Source: Bathymodiolus brooksi (taxonomy: Eukaryota; Mollusca; Bivalvia; Mytilida; Modiolidae). Taken from it: a stretch of 64,000 bases of DNA. Below are positions 1-14,074 of the stretch, in pieces. A model generated the notes under the pieces. It had not been told where the DNA came from. It did no database searches and saw only the letters and a list, made by a program, of their open reading frames with translations. Every line of letters starts with the position of its first letter. Position 1 is the first letter of the stretch. The DNA lies in the NCBI GenBank assembly GCA_963680875.1, contig OY804575.1, positions 29,664,494-29,728,493 on the forward strand. The letters run 5' to 3'. Both the position numbers and the translations under genes were made by a program.

Positions 1-71
1 CTTCTGTTTGTCATGTGGTTTTCACCCTATGTGTTTATAAATGTCAGGACTTTCAACCAATGTGATATATA
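1..71 (+). repeat. Reference monomer (C-type, 71 bp)
   Basis: This first copy is a useful reference because it matches the commonest form. Its composition is 30 T, 17 A, 12 C and 12 G (about 34% G+C), with no CpG dinucleotide. Landmarks in monomer numbering are an E-box-like CATGTG at 12-17, the hypervariable patch at 23-28 (CACCCT here, CATCCT in the other main class), the 8-bp palindrome TTTATAAA at 34-41, CCAAT at 57-61 and an alternating AT stretch at 65-71. Recurrent substitutions are TATAAA to TATTAA, CAGGAC to CAGTAC, CAGGGC or CTGTAC, TTTCAACC to TTTAAACC or TTTTAACC, and GATATATA to GATATCTA, GATATGTA or GATATATT. The start point and strand are arbitrary. Confidence 0.97.
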
Positions 72-3000
72 CTTCTGTTTGTCATGTGGTTTTCACCCTA
101 TGTGTTTATAAATGTCAGGACTTTCAACCAATGTGATATATACTTCTGTTTGTCATGTGGTTTTCACCCTATGTGTTTATAAATGTCAGGACTTTCAACC
201 AATGTGATATATACTTCTGTTTGTCATGTGGTTTTCACCCTGTGTTTATAAATGTCAGGACTTTCAACCAATGTGATATATACTTCTGTTTGTCATGTGG
301 TTTTCATCCTATGTGTTTATAAATGTCTGTACTTTCAACCAATGTGATATATACTTCTGTTTATCATGTGGTTTTCACCCTATGTGTTTATAAATGTCAG
401 GACTTTCAACCAATGTGATATATACTTCTGTTTGTCATGTGGTTTTCATCCTATGTGTTTATAAATGTCAGGACTTTCAACCAATGTGATATATACTTCT
501 GTTTGTCATGTGGTTTTCATCCTATGTGTTTATAAATGTCAGGACTTTCAACCAATGTGATATATACTTCTGTTTGTCATGTGGTTTTCACCCTATGTGT
601 TTATAAATGTCAGGACTTTCAACCAATGTGATATATACTTCTGTTTGTCATGTGGTTTTCATCCTATGTGTTTATAAATGTCAGGACTTTAAACCAATGT
701 GATATATACTTCTGTTTGTCATATGGTTTTCACTCTATGTGTTTATAAATGTCAGGACTTTCAACCAATGTGATATATACTTCTGTTTGTCATGTGGTTT
801 TCATCATGTGTTTATAAATGTCAGGACTTTCAACCAATGTGATATATACTTCTGTTTGTCATGTGGTTTTCACCCTATGTGTTTATAAATGTCAGGACTT
901 TCAACCAATGTGATATATACTTCTGTTTGTCATGTGGTTTTCATCCTATGTGTTTATAAATGTCAGGACTTTCAACCAATGTGATATATACTTGTTTGTC
1001 ATGTGGTTTTCACCCTATGTGTTTATAAATGTCAGTACTTTCAACCAATGTGATATATACTTCTGTTTGTCATGTGGTTTTCATCCTATGTGTTTATGAA
1101 TGTCAGGACTTTCAACCAATGTGATATATACTTCTGTTTGTCATGTGGTTTTCATCATGTGTTTATAAATGTCAGGACTTTCAACCAATGTGATATATAC
1201 TTCTGTTTGTCATGTGGTTTTCACCCTATGTGTTTATAAATGTCAGGACTTTCAACCAATGTGATATATACTTCTGTTTGTCATGTGGTTTTCATCCTAT
1301 GTGTTTATAAATGTCAGGACTTTCAACCAATGTGATATATACTTCTGTTTGTCATGTGGTTTTCATCCTATGTGTTTATAAATGTCAGGACTTTCAACCC
1401 ATGTGATATATACTTGTTTGTCATGTGGTTTTCACCCTATGTGTTTATAAATGTCAGGACTTTCAACCAATGTGATATATACTTCTGTTTGTCATGTGGT
1501 TTTCACCCTATGTGTTTATAAATGTCAGTACTTTCAACCAATGTGATATATACTTCTGTTTGTCATGTGGTTTTCATCCTATGTGTTTATAAATGTCAGG
1601 ACTTTCAACCAATGTGATATCTACTTCTGTTTGTCATGTGGTTTTCATCCTATGTGTTTATAAATGTCAGGACTTTCAACCAATGTGATATATACTTCTC
1701 TTTGTCATGTGGTTTTCATCCTATGTGTTTATAAATGTCAGGACTTTCAACCAATGTGATATATACTTCTGTTTGTCATGTGGTTTTCATCCTATGTGTT
1801 TATAAATGTCAGGACTTTCAACCAATGTGATATATACTTCTGTTTGTCATGTGGATTTCACCCTATGTGTTTATAAATGTCAGTACTTTCAACCAATGTG
1901 ATATATACTTCTGTTTGTCATGTGGTTTTCATCCTATGTGTTTATAAATGTCAGGACTTTCAACCAATGTGATATCTACTTCTGTTTGTCATGTGGTTTT
2001 CATCCTATGTGTTTATAAATGTCAGGACTTTCAACCAATGTGATATATACTTCTGTTTGTCATGTGGTTTTCATCCTATGTGTTTATAAATGTCAGGACT
2101 TTCAACCAATGTGATATCTACTTCTGTTTGTCATGTGGCTTTCACCCTATGTGTTTATAAATGTCAGGACTTTCAACCAATGTGATATATACTTCTGTTT
2201 GTCATGTGGTTTTCACCTTATGTGTTTATAAATGTCAGGACTTTCAACCAATGTGATATCTACTTCTGTTTGTCATGTGGTTTTCACTCTATGTGTTTAT
2301 TAATGTCAGGACTTTCAACCAATGTGATATATACTTCTGTTTGTCATGTGGTTTTCACCTTATGTGTTTATAAATGTCAGTACTTTCAACCAATGTGATA
2401 TATACTTCTGTTTGTCGTGGTTTTCATCCTATGTGTTTATAAATGTCAGGACTTTCAACCAATGTGATATATACTTCTGTTTGTCATGTGGTTTTCACCC
2501 TATGTGTTTATTAATGTCAGGACTTTCAACCAATGTGATATATACTTCTGTTTGTCATGTGGTTTTCACCCTATGTGTTTATAAATGTCAGGACTTTCAA
2601 CCAATGTGATATATACTTCTGTTTGTCATGTGGTTTTCACCCTGTGTTTATAAATGTCAGTACTTTCAACCAATGTGATATATACTTCTGTTTGTCATGT
2701 GGTTTTCATCCTATGTGTTTATAAATGTCAGGACTTTCAACCAATGTGATATATACTTCTGTTTGTCATGTGGTTTTCACCCTATGTGTTTATAAATGTC
2801 AGGACTTTCAACCAATGTGATATATACTTCTGTTTGTCATGTGGCTTTCACCCTATGTGTTTATAAATGTCAGGACTTTCAACCAATGTGATATATACTT
2901 CTGTTTGTCATGTGGTTTTCACCTTATGTGTTTATAAATGTCAGGACTTTCAACCAATGTGATATCTACTTCTGTTTGTCATGTGGTTTTCACTCTATGT

Positions 3001-3570
3001 GTTTATTAATGTCAGGACTTTCAACCAATGTGATATATACTTCTGTTTGTCATGTGGTTTTCACCTTATGTGTTTATAAATGTCAGTACTTTCAACCAAT
3101 GTGATATATACTTCTGTTTGTCGTGGTTTTCATCCTATGTGTTTATAAATGTCAGGACTTTCAACCAATGTGATATATACTTCTGTTTGTCATGTGGTTT
3201 TCACCCTATGTGTTTATTAATGTCAGGACTTTCAACCAATGTGATATATACTTCTGTTTGTCATGTGGTTTTCACCCTATGTGTTTATAAATGTCAGGAC
3301 TTTCAACCAATGTGATATATACTTCTGTTTGTCATGTGGTTTTCACCCTGTGTTTATAAATGTCAGTACTTTCAACCAATGTGATATATACTTCTGTTTG
3401 TCATGTGGTTTTCATCCTATGTGTTTATTAATGTCAGGACTTTCAACCAATGTGATATATACTTCTGTTTGTCATGTGGTTTTCACCCTATGTGTTTATA
3501 AATGTCAGGACTTTCAACCAATGTGATATATACTTCTGTTTGTCATGTGGTTTTCACCCTATGTGTTTAT
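1..3570. repeat. Block A, copy 1
   Basis: This is the first copy of a multi-monomer block that recurs 8,758 bp downstream. A partial third copy lies at +19,730. Matched markers include the 2-bp-short CCCTGTG monomer at 238, the TTTATC variant at 360-364, the AACCC variant at 1396, the GGATTT variant at 1853, GGCTTT at 2137 and the TCGTGG monomers at 2416 and 3122. The left edge lies outside the window. After about 3,570 this copy carries a further run of C-type monomers while copy 2 switches to a CAGTAC monomer, so the match ends there. Confidence 0.9.
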
Positions 3571-4530
3571 AAATGTCAGGACTTTCAACCAATGTGATAT
3601 ATACTTCTGTTTGTCATGTGGTTTTCACCCTGTGTTTATAAATGTCAGTACTTTCAACCAATGTGATATATACTTCTGTTTGTCATGTGGTTTTCATCCT
3701 ATGTGTTTATAAATGTCAGGACTTTCAACCAATGTGATATATACTTCTGTTTGTCATGTGGTTTTCACCCTATGTGTTTATAAATGTCAGGACTTTCAAC
3801 CAATGTGATATATACTTCTGTTTGTCATGTGGCTTTCACCCTATGTGTTTATAAATGTCAGGACTTTCAACCAATGTGATATATACTTCTGTTTGTCATG
3901 TGGTTTTCACCTTATGTGTTTATAAATGTCAGGACTTTCAACCAATGTGATATCTACTTCTGTTTGTCATGTGGTTTTCACTCTATGTGTTTATTAATGT
4001 CAGGACTTTCAACCAATGTGATATATACTTCTGTTTGTCATGTGGTTTTCACCTTATGTGTTTATAAATGTCAGTACTTTCAACCAATGTGATATATACT
4101 TCTGTTTGTCGTGGTTTTCATCCTATGTGTTTATAAATGTCAGGACTTTCAACCAATGTGATATATACTTCTGTTTGTCATGTGGTTTTCACCCTATGTG
4201 TTTATTAATGTCAGGACTTTCAACCAATGTGATATATACTTCTGTTTGTCATGTGGTTTTCACCCTATGTGTTTATAAATGTCAGGACTTTCAACCAATG
4301 TGATATATACTTCTGTTTGTCATGTGGTTTTCACCCTGTGTTTATAAATGTCAGTACTTTCAACCAATGTGATATATACTTCTGTTTGTCATGTGGTTTT
4401 CATCCTATGTGTTTATTAATGTCAGGACTTTCAACCAATGTGATATATACTTCTGTTTGTCATGTGGTTTTCACCCTATGTGTTTATAAATGTCAGGACT
4501 TTCAACCAATGTGATATATACTTCTGTTTG
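2137..4530. repeat. 706-bp ten-monomer higher-order repeat, with a 988-bp spacing variant
   Basis: A ten-monomer unit marked by GGCTTT, then two CACCTT monomers, a GATATCTA site, a TCGTGG short monomer and a CCCTGTG short monomer starts at 2137, 2843 and 3831. The first spacing is 706 bp (ten monomers, two of them 69 bp). The second is 988 bp (fourteen monomers, three of them 69 bp), because part of the unit is itself duplicated between about 3,340 and 3,620. The same unit appears twice in block A copy 2 at 10895 and 11601, again 706 bp apart. Related single copies lie near 15.1, 21.8 and 26.4 kb. Confidence 0.9.
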
Positions 4531-4870
4531 TCATGTGGTTTTCACCCTATGTGTTTATAAATGTCAGTACTTTCAACCAATGTGATATATACTTGTTTGT
4601 CATGTGGTTTTCATCCTATGTGTTTATAAATGTCAGGACTTTCAACCAATGTGATATATACTTCTGTTTGTCATGTGGTTTTCACCCTATGTGTTTATAA
4701 ATGTCAGGACTTTCAACCAATGTGATATATACTTCTGTTTGTCATGTGGTTTTCACTCTATGTGTTTATAAATGTCAGGGCTTTCAACCAATGTGATATA
4801 TACTTCTGTTTGTCATGTGGTTTTCACCCTGTGTTTATAAATGTCAGGACTTTCAACCAATGTGATATAT

Positions 4871-7132
4871 ACTTGTTTGTCATGTGGTTTTCACCCTATG
4901 TGTTTATAAATGTCAGGACTTTCAACCAATGTGATATATACTTCTGTTTGTCATGTGGTTTTCACTCTATGTGTTTATAAATGTCAGGACTTTTAACCAA
5001 TGTGATATATACTTGTTTGTCATGTTGTTTTCACCCTATGTGTTTATAAATGTCAGGACTTTCAACCAATGTGATATATACTTCTGTTTGTCATGTGGTT
5101 TTCACCCTATGTGTTTATAAATGTCAGGACTTTCAACCAATGTGATATATACTTCTGTTTGTCATGTGGTTTTCATCCTATGTGTTTATTAATGTCAGGA
5201 CTTTCAACCAATGTGATATATACTTCTGTTTGTCATGTGGTTTTCACCCTATGTGTTTATAAATGTCAGGACTTTCAACCAATGTGATATATACTTCTGT
5301 TTGTCATGTGGTTTTCACCCTATGTGTTTATAAATGTCAGGACTTTCAACCAATGTGATATATACTTCTGTTTGTCATGTGGTTTTCATCCTATGTGTTT
5401 ATAAATGTCTGTACTTTCAACCAATGTGATATATACTTCTGTTTGTCATGTGGTTTTCACCCTATGTGTTTATAAATGTCAGGACTTTCAACCAATGTGA
5501 TATATACTTCTGTTTGTCATGTGGTTTTCATCCTATGTGTTTATAAATGTCAGGACTTTCAACCAATGTGATATATACTTCTGTTTGTCATGTGGTTTTC
5601 TTCCTATGTGTTTATAAATGTCAGGACTTTCAACCAATGTGATATATACTTCTGTTTGTCATGTGGTTTTCACCCTATGTGTTTATAAATGTCAGGACTT
5701 TCAACCAATGTGATATATACTTCTGTTTGTCATGTGGTTTTCATCCTATGTGTTTATAAATGTCAGGACTTTAAACCAATGTGATATATACTTCTGTTTG
5801 TCATGTGGTTTTCACTCTATGTGTTTATAAATGTCAGGACTTTCAACCAATGTGATATATACTTCTGTTTGTCATGTGGTTTTCATCCTATGTGTTTATA
5901 AATGTCAGGACTTTCAACCAATGTGATATATACTTCTGTTTGTCATGTGGTTTTCATCATGTGTTTATAAATGTCAGGACTTTCAACCAATGTGATATAT
6001 ACTTCTGTTTGTCATGTGGTTTTCACCCTATGTGTTTATAAATGTCAGGACTTTCAACCAATGTGATATATACTTCTGTTTGTCATGTGGTTTTCATCCT
6101 ATGTGTTTATAAATGTCAGGACTTTCAACCAATGTGATATATACTTGTTTGTCATGTGGTTTTCACCCTATGTGTTTATAAATGTCAGTACTTTCAACCA
6201 ATGTGATATATACTTCTGTTTGTCATGTGGTTTTCATCCTATGTGTTTATAAATGTCAGGACTTTCAACCAATGTAATATATACTTCTGTTTGTCATGTG
6301 GTTTTCACCCTATGTGTTTATTAATGTCAGGACTTTCAACCAATGTGATATATACTTCTGTTTGTCATATGGTTTTCACCCTATGTGTTTATAAATGTCA
6401 GTACTTTCAACCAATGTGATATATACTTCTGTTTGTCATGTGGTTTTCATCCTATGTGTTTATAAATGTCAGGACTTTCAACCAATGTGATATATACTTC
6501 TGTTTGTCATGTGGTTTTCACCCTATGTGTTTATAAATGTCAGGACTTTCAACCAATGTGATATATACTTCTGTTTGTCATGTGGTTTTCACCCTATGTG
6601 TTTATAAATGTCAGGACTTTCAACCAATGTGATATATACTTCTGTTTGTCATGTGGTTTTCACCCTATGTGTTTATAAATGTCAGGACTTTCAACCAATG
6701 TGATATATACTTCTGTTTGTCATGTGGTTTTCACCCTGTGTTTATAAATGTCAGGACTTTCAACCAATGTGATATATACTTCTGTTTGTCATGTGGTTTT
6801 CATCCTATGTGTTTATAAATGTCTGTACTTTCAACCAATGTGATATATACTTCTGTTTATCATGTGGTTTTCACCCTATGTGTTTATAAATGTCAGGACT
6901 TTCAACCAATGTGATATATACTTCTGTTTGTCATGTGGTTTTCATCCTATGTGTTTATAAATGTCAGGACTTTCAACCAATGTGATATATACTTCTGTTT
7001 GTCATGTGGTTTTCATCCTATGTGTTTATAAATGTCAGGACTTTCAACCAATGTGATATATACTTCTGTTTGTCATGTGGTTTTCACCCTATGTGTTTAT
7101 AAATGTCAGGACTTTCAACCAATGTGATATAT
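4871..7132. repeat. 2,262-bp tandem unit, copy 1
   Basis: This 32-monomer unit (2,262 = 32 x 71 minus five 2-bp deletions) is followed directly by a second copy at +2,262. Shared markers, in order, are the acttG-type short monomer at 4871, TTTTAACC at 4990, TTGTTTTC near 5,024, CTGTAC near 5,408, CTTCCT near 5,600, TTTAAACC near 5,770, the CATCATG short monomer near 5,953, GTAATATA at 6276 and CATATGG near 6,365. This copy has CAGGAC near 5,126 where copy 2 has CAGTAC. Confidence 0.9.
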
Positions 7133-9394
7133 ACTTGTTTGTCATGTGGTTTTCACCCTATGTGTTTATAAATGTCAGGACTTTCAACCAATGTGATATA
7201 TACTTCTGTTTGTCATGTGGTTTTCACTCTATGTGTTTATAAATGTCAGGACTTTTAACCAATGTGATATATACTTGTTTGTCATGTTGTTTTCACCCTA
7301 TGTGTTTATAAATGTCAGGACTTTCAACCAATGTGATATATACTTCTGTTTGTCATGTGGTTTTCACCCTATGTGTTTATAAATGTCAGTACTTTCAACC
7401 AATGTGATATATACTTCTGTTTGTCATGTGGTTTTCATCCTATGTGTTTATTAATGTCAGGACTTTCAACCAATGTGATATATACTTCTGTTTGTCATGT
7501 GGTTTTCACCCTATGTGTTTATAAATGTCAGGACTTTCAACCAATGTGATATATACTTCTGTTTGTCATGTGGTTTTCACCCTATGTGTTTATAAATGTC
7601 AGGACTTTCAACCAATGTGATATATACTTCTGTTTGTCATGTGGTTTTCATCCTATGTGTTTATAAATGTCTGTACTTTCAACCAATGTGATATATACTT
7701 CTGTTTGTCATGTGGTTTTCACCCTATGTGTTTATAAATGTCAGGACTTTCAACCAATGTGATATATACTTCTGTTTGTCATGTGGTTTTCATCCTATGT
7801 GTTTATAAATGTCAGGACTTTCAACCAATGTGATATATACTTCTGTTTGTCATGTGGTTTTCTTCCTATGTGTTTATAAATGTCAGGACTTTCAACCAAT
7901 GTGATATATACTTCTGTTTGTCATGTGGTTTTCACCCTATGTGTTTATAAATGTCAGGACTTTCAACCAATGTGATATATACTTCTGTTTGTCATGTGGT
8001 TTTCATCCTATGTGTTTATAAATGTCAGGACTTTAAACCAATGTGATATATACTTCTGTTTGTCATGTGGTTTTCACTCTATGTGTTTATAAATGTCAGG
8101 ACTTTCAACCAATGTGATATATACTTCTGTTTGTCATGTGGTTTTCATCCTATGTGTTTATAAATGTCAGGACTTTCAACCAATGTGATATATACTTCTG
8201 TTTGTCATGTGGTTTTCATCATGTGTTTATAAATGTCAGGACTTTCAACCAATGTGATATATACTTCTGTTTGTCATGTGGTTTTCACCCTATGTGTTTA
8301 TAAATGTCAGGACTTTCAACCAATGTGATATATACTTCTGTTTGTCATGTGGTTTTCATCCTATGTGTTTATAAATGTCAGGACTTTCAACCAATGTGAT
8401 ATATACTTGTTTGTCATGTGGTTTTCACCCTATGTGTTTATAAATGTCAGTACTTTCAACCAATGTGATATATACTTCTGTTTGTCATGTGGTTTTCATC
8501 CTATGTGTTTATAAATGTCAGGACTTTCAACCAATGTAATATATACTTCTGTTTGTCATGTGGTTTTCACCCTATGTGTTTATTAATGTCAGGACTTTCA
8601 ACCAATGTGATATATACTTCTGTTTGTCATATGGTTTTCACCCTATGTGTTTATAAATGTCAGTACTTTCAACCAATGTGATATATACTTCTGTTTGTCA
8701 TGTGGTTTTCATCCTATGTGTTTATAAATGTCAGGACTTTCAACCAATGTGATATATACTTCTGTTTGTCATGTGGTTTTCACCCTATGTGTTTATAAAT
8801 GTCAGGACTTTCAACCAATGTGATATATACTTCTGTTTGTCATGTGGTTTTCACCCTATGTGTTTATAAATGTCAGGACTTTCAACCAATGTGATATATA
8901 CTTCTGTTTGTCATGTGGTTTTCACCCTATGTGTTTATAAATGTCAGGACTTTCAACCAATGTGATATATACTTCTGTTTGTCATGTGGTTTTCACCCTG
9001 TGTTTATAAATGTCAGGACTTTCAACCAATGTGATATATACTTCTGTTTGTCATGTGGTTTTCATCCTATGTGTTTATAAATGTCTGTACTTTCAACCAA
9101 TGTGATATATACTTCTGTTTATCATGTGGTTTTCACCCTATGTGTTTATAAATGTCAGGACTTTCAACCAATGTGATATATACTTCTGTTTGTCATGTGG
9201 TTTTCATCCTATGTGTTTATAAATGTCAGGACTTTCAACCAATGTGATATATACTTCTGTTTGTCATGTGGTTTTCATCCTATGTGTTTATAAATGTCAG
9301 GACTTTCAACCAATGTGATATATACTTCTGTTTGTCATGTGGTTTTCACCCTATGTGTTTATAAATGTCAGGACTTTCAACCAATGTGATATAT
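7133..9394. repeat. 2,262-bp tandem unit, copy 2
   Basis: This is the second tandem copy of the 4,871-7,132 unit. All barcode variants recur at +2,262, including the rare GTAATATA monomer and the CTTCCT patch. The junction near 7,100-7,133 joins a C-type monomer to an acttG-type short monomer, which is what an unequal exchange between two similar monomers would leave. The match ends near 9,395, where the sequence continues as block A copy 2. Confidence 0.88.
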
Positions 9395-12330
9395 ACTTCT
9401 GTTTGTCATGTGGTTTTCATCCTATGTGTTTATAAATGTCAGGACTTTAAACCAATGTGATATATACTTCTGTTTGTCATATGGTTTTCACTCTATGTGT
9501 TTATAAATGTCAGGACTTTCAACCAATGTGATATATACTTCTGTTTGTCATGTGGTTTTCATCATGTGTTTATAAATGTCAGGACTTTCAACCAATGTGA
9601 TATATACTTCTGTTTGTCATGTGGTTTTCACCCTATGTGTTTATAAATGTCAGGACTTTCAACCAATGTGATATATACTTCTGTTTGTCATGTGGTTTTC
9701 ATCCTATGTGTTTATAAATGTCAGGACTTTCAACCAATGTGATATATACTTGTTTGTCATGTGGTTTTCACCCTATGTGTTTATAAATGTCAGTACTTTC
9801 AACCAATGTGATATATACTTCTGTTTGTCATGTGGTTTTCATCCTATGTGTTTATAAATGTCAGGACTTTCAACCAATGTGATATATACTTCTGTTTGTC
9901 ATGTGGTTTTCATCATGTGTTTATAAATGTCAGGACTTTCAACCAATGTGATATATACTTCTGTTTGTCATGTGGTTTTCACCCTATGTGTTTATAAATG
10001 TCAGGACTTTCAACCAATGTGATATATACTTCTGTTTGTCATGTGGTTTTCATCCTATGTGTTTATAAATGTCAGGACTTTCAACCAATGTGATATATAC
10101 TTCTGTTTGTCATGTGGTTTTCATCCTATGTGTTTATAAATGTCAGGACTTTCAACCCATGTGATATATACTTGTTTGTCATGTGGTTTTCACCCTATGT
10201 GTTTATAAATGTCAGGACTTTCAACCAATGTGATATATACTTCTGTTTGTCATGTGGTTTTCACCCTATGTGTTTATAAATGTCAGTACTTTCAACCAAT
10301 GTGATATATACTTCTGTTTGTCATGTGGTTTTCATCCTATGTGTTTATAAATGTCAGGACTTTCAACCAATGTGATATCTACTTCTGTTTGTCATGTGGT
10401 TTTCATCCTATGTGTTTATAAATGTCAGGACTTTAAACCAATGTGATATATACTTCTGTTTGTCATGTGGTTTTCACTCTATGTGTTTATAAATGTCAGG
10501 ACTTTCAACCAATGTGATATATACTTCTGTTTGTCATGTGGTTTTCATCCTATGTGTTTATAAATGTCAGGACTTTCAACCAATGTGATATATACTTCTG
10601 TTTGTCATGTGGATTTCACCCTATGTGTTTATAAATGTCAGTACTTTCAACCAATGTGATATATACTTCTGTTTGTCATGTGGTTTTCATCCTATGTGTT
10701 TATAAATGTCAGGACTTTCAACCAATGTGATATCTACTTCTGTTTGTCATGTGGTTTTCATCCTATGTGTTTATAAATGTCAGGACTTTCAACCAATGTG
10801 ATATATACTTCTGTTTGTCATGTGGTTTTCATCCTATGTGTTTATAAATGTCAGGACTTTCAACCAATGTGATATCTACTTCTGTTTGTCATGTGGCTTT
10901 CACCCTATGTGTTTATAAATGTCAGGACTTTCAACCAATGTGATATATACTTCTGTTTGTCATGTGGTTTTCACCTTATGTGTTTATAAATGTCAGGACT
11001 TTCAACCAATGTGATATCTACTTCTGTTTGTCATGTGGTTTTCACTCTATGTGTTTATTAATGTCAGGACTTTCAACCAATGTGATATATACTTCTGTTT
11101 GTCATGTGGTTTTCACCTTATGTGTTTATAAATGTCAGTACTTTCAACCAATGTGATATATACTTCTGTTTGTCGTGGTTTTCATCCTATGTGTTTATAA
11201 ATGTCAGGACTTTCAACCAATGTGATATATACTTCTGTTTGTCATGTGGTTTTCACCCTATGTGTTTATTAATGTCAGGACTTTCAACCAATGTGATATA
11301 TACTTCTGTTTGTCATGTGGTTTTCACCCTATGTGTTTATAAATGTCAGGACTTTCAACCAATGTGATATATACTTCTGTTTGTCATGTGGTTTTCACCC
11401 TGTGTTTATAAATGTCAGTACTTTCAACCAATGTGATATATACTTCTGTTTGTCATGTGGTTTTCATCCTATGTGTTTATTAATGTCAGGACTTTCAACC
11501 AATGTGATATATACTTCTGTTTGTCATGTGGTTTTCACCCTATGTGTTTATAAATGTCAGGACTTTCAACCAATGTGATATATACTTCTGTTTGTCATGT
11601 GGCTTTCACCCTATGTGTTTATAAATGTCAGGACTTTCAACCAATGTGATATATACTTCTGTTTGTCATGTGGTTTTCACCTTATGTGTTTATAAATGTC
11701 AGGACTTTCAACCAATGTGATATCTACTTCTGTTTGTCATGTGGTTTTCACTCTATGTGTTTATTAATGTCAGGACTTTCAACCAATGTGATATATACTT
11801 CTGTTTGTCATGTGGTTTTCACCTTATGTGTTTATAAATGTCAGTACTTTCAACCAATGTGATATATACTTCTGTTTGTCGTGGTTTTCATCCTATGTGT
11901 TTATAAATGTCAGGACTTTCAACCAATGTGATATATACTTCTGTTTGTCATGTGGTTTTCACCCTATGTGTTTATTAATGTCAGGACTTTCAACCAATGT
12001 GATATATACTTCTGTTTGTCATGTGGTTTTCACCCTATGTGTTTATAAATGTCAGGACTTTCAACCAATGTGATATATACTTCTGTTTGTCATGTGGTTT
12101 TCACCCTGTGTTTATAAATGTCAGTACTTTCAACCAATGTGATATATACTTCTGTTTGTCATGTGGTTTTCATCCTATGTGTTTATTAATGTCAGGACTT
12201 TCAACCAATGTGATATATACTTCTGTTTGTCATGTGGTTTTCACCCTATGTGTTTATAAATGTCAGGACTTTCAACCAATGTGATATATACTTCTGTTTG
12301 TCATGTGGTTTTCACCCTATGTGTTTATAA
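8759..12330. repeat. Block A, copy 2
   Basis: This copy repeats positions 1-3,570 at a constant offset of 8,758 (equal to 124 monomers, 23 of them 2 bp short). Exact marker pairs are 238/8996, 363/9121, 1396/10154, 1853/10611, 2137/10895, 2416/11174 and 3122/11880. It overlaps the end of the preceding 2,262 bp unit. It differs from copy 1 by a cluster of four bases at 10,435-10,478 and by TATTAA replacing TATAAA near 11,480. Confidence 0.9.
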
Positions 12331-14070
12331 ATGTCAGTACTTTCAACCAATGTGATATATACTTGTTTGTCATGTGGTTTTCATCCTATGTGTTTATAAA
12401 TGTCAGGACTTTCAACCAATGTGATATATACTTCTGTTTGTCATGTGGTTTTCACCCTATGTGTTTATAAATGTCAGGACTTTCAACCAATGTGATATAT
12501 ACTTCTGTTTGTCATGTGGTTTTCACTCTATGTGTTTATAAATGTCAGGGCTTTCAACCAATGTGATATATACTTCTGTTTGTCATGTGGTTTTCACCCT
12601 GTGTTTATAAATGTCAGGACTTTCAACCAATGTGATATATACTTGTTTGTCATGTGGTTTTCACCCTATGTGTTTATAAATGTCAGGACTTTCAACCAAT
12701 GTGATATATACTTCTGTTTGTCATGTGGTTTTCACTCTATGTGTTTATAAATGTCAGGACTTTTAACCAATGTGATATATACTTGTTTGTCATGTTGTTT
12801 TCACCCTATGTGTTTATAAATGTCAGGACTTTCAACCAATGTGATATATACTTCTGTTTGTCATGTGGTTTTCACCCTATGTGTTTATAAATGTCAGTAC
12901 TTTCAACCAATGTGATATATACTTCTGTTTGTCATGTGGTTTTCATCCTATGTGTTTATTAATGTCAGGTCTTTCAACCAATGTGATATATACTTCTGTT
13001 TGTCATGTGGTTTTCACCCTATGTGTTTATAAATGTCAGGACTTTCAACCAATGTGATATATACTTCTGTTTGTCATGTGGTTTTCACCCTATGTGTTTA
13101 TAAATGTCAGGACTTTCAACCAATGTGATATATACTTCTGTTTGTCATGTGGTTTTCATCCTATGTGTTTATAAATGTCTGTACTTTCAACCAATGTGAT
13201 ATATACTTCTGTTTGTCATGTGGTTTTCACCCTATGTGTTTATAAATGTCAGGACTTTCAACCAATGTGATATATACTTCTGTTTGTCATGTGGTTTTCA
13301 TCCTATGTGTTTATAAATGTCAGGACTTTCAACCAATGTGATATATACTTCTGTTTGTCATGTGGTTTTCTTCCTATGTGTTTATAAATGTCAGGACTTT
13401 CAACCAATGTGATATATACTTCTGTTTGTCATGTGGTTTTCACCCTATGTGTTTATAAATGTCAGGACTTTCAACCAATGTGATATATACTTCTGTTTGT
13501 CATGTGGTTTTCATCCTATGTGTTTATAAATGTCAGGACTTTAAACCAATGTGATATATACTTCTGTTTGTCATGTGGTTTTCACTCTATGTGTTTATAA
13601 ATGTCAGGACTTTCAACCAATGTGATATATACTTCTGTTTGTCATGTGGTTTTCATCCTATGTGTTTATAAATGTCAGGACTTTCAACCAATGTGATATA
13701 TACTTCTGTTTGTCATGTGGTTTTCATCATGTGTTTATAAATGTCAGGACTTTCAACCAATGTGATATATACTTCTGTTTGTCATGTGGTTTTCACCCTA
13801 TGTGTTTATAAATGTCAGGACTTTCAACCAATGTGATATATACTTCTGTTTGTCATGTGGTTTTCATCCTATGTGTTTATAAATGTCAGGACTTTCAACC
13901 AATGTGATATATACTTGTTTGTCATGTGGTTTTCACCCTATGTGTTTATAAATGTCAGTACTTTCAACCAATGTGATATATACTTCTGTTTGTCATGTGG
14001 TTTTCATCCTATGTGTTTATAAATGTCAGGACTTTCAACCAATGTAATATATACTTCTGTTTGTCATGTG
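11400..14070. repeat. Copy of the 3.6-6.3 kb segment at offset 7,770
   Basis: Markers at 3831, 5406, 5601 and 6276 recur at 11601, 13176, 13371 and 14046, all exactly 7,770 bp away. The match ends near 14,070, where the earlier copy has a TATTAA monomer (near 6,320) and this one keeps TATAAA and moves to another monomer order. The first part overlaps the end of block A copy 2, so this interval is a join of two source segments. A single-base change gives CAGGTC near 12,970. Confidence 0.88.
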
Positions 14071-14074
14071 GTTT

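Noticed and set aside
12..30. Hairpin from GTG and CAC around GGTTTTCACC
   Set aside because: The stem is only three base pairs and is disrupted in the CATCCT class, so it is unlikely to be a conserved structure.
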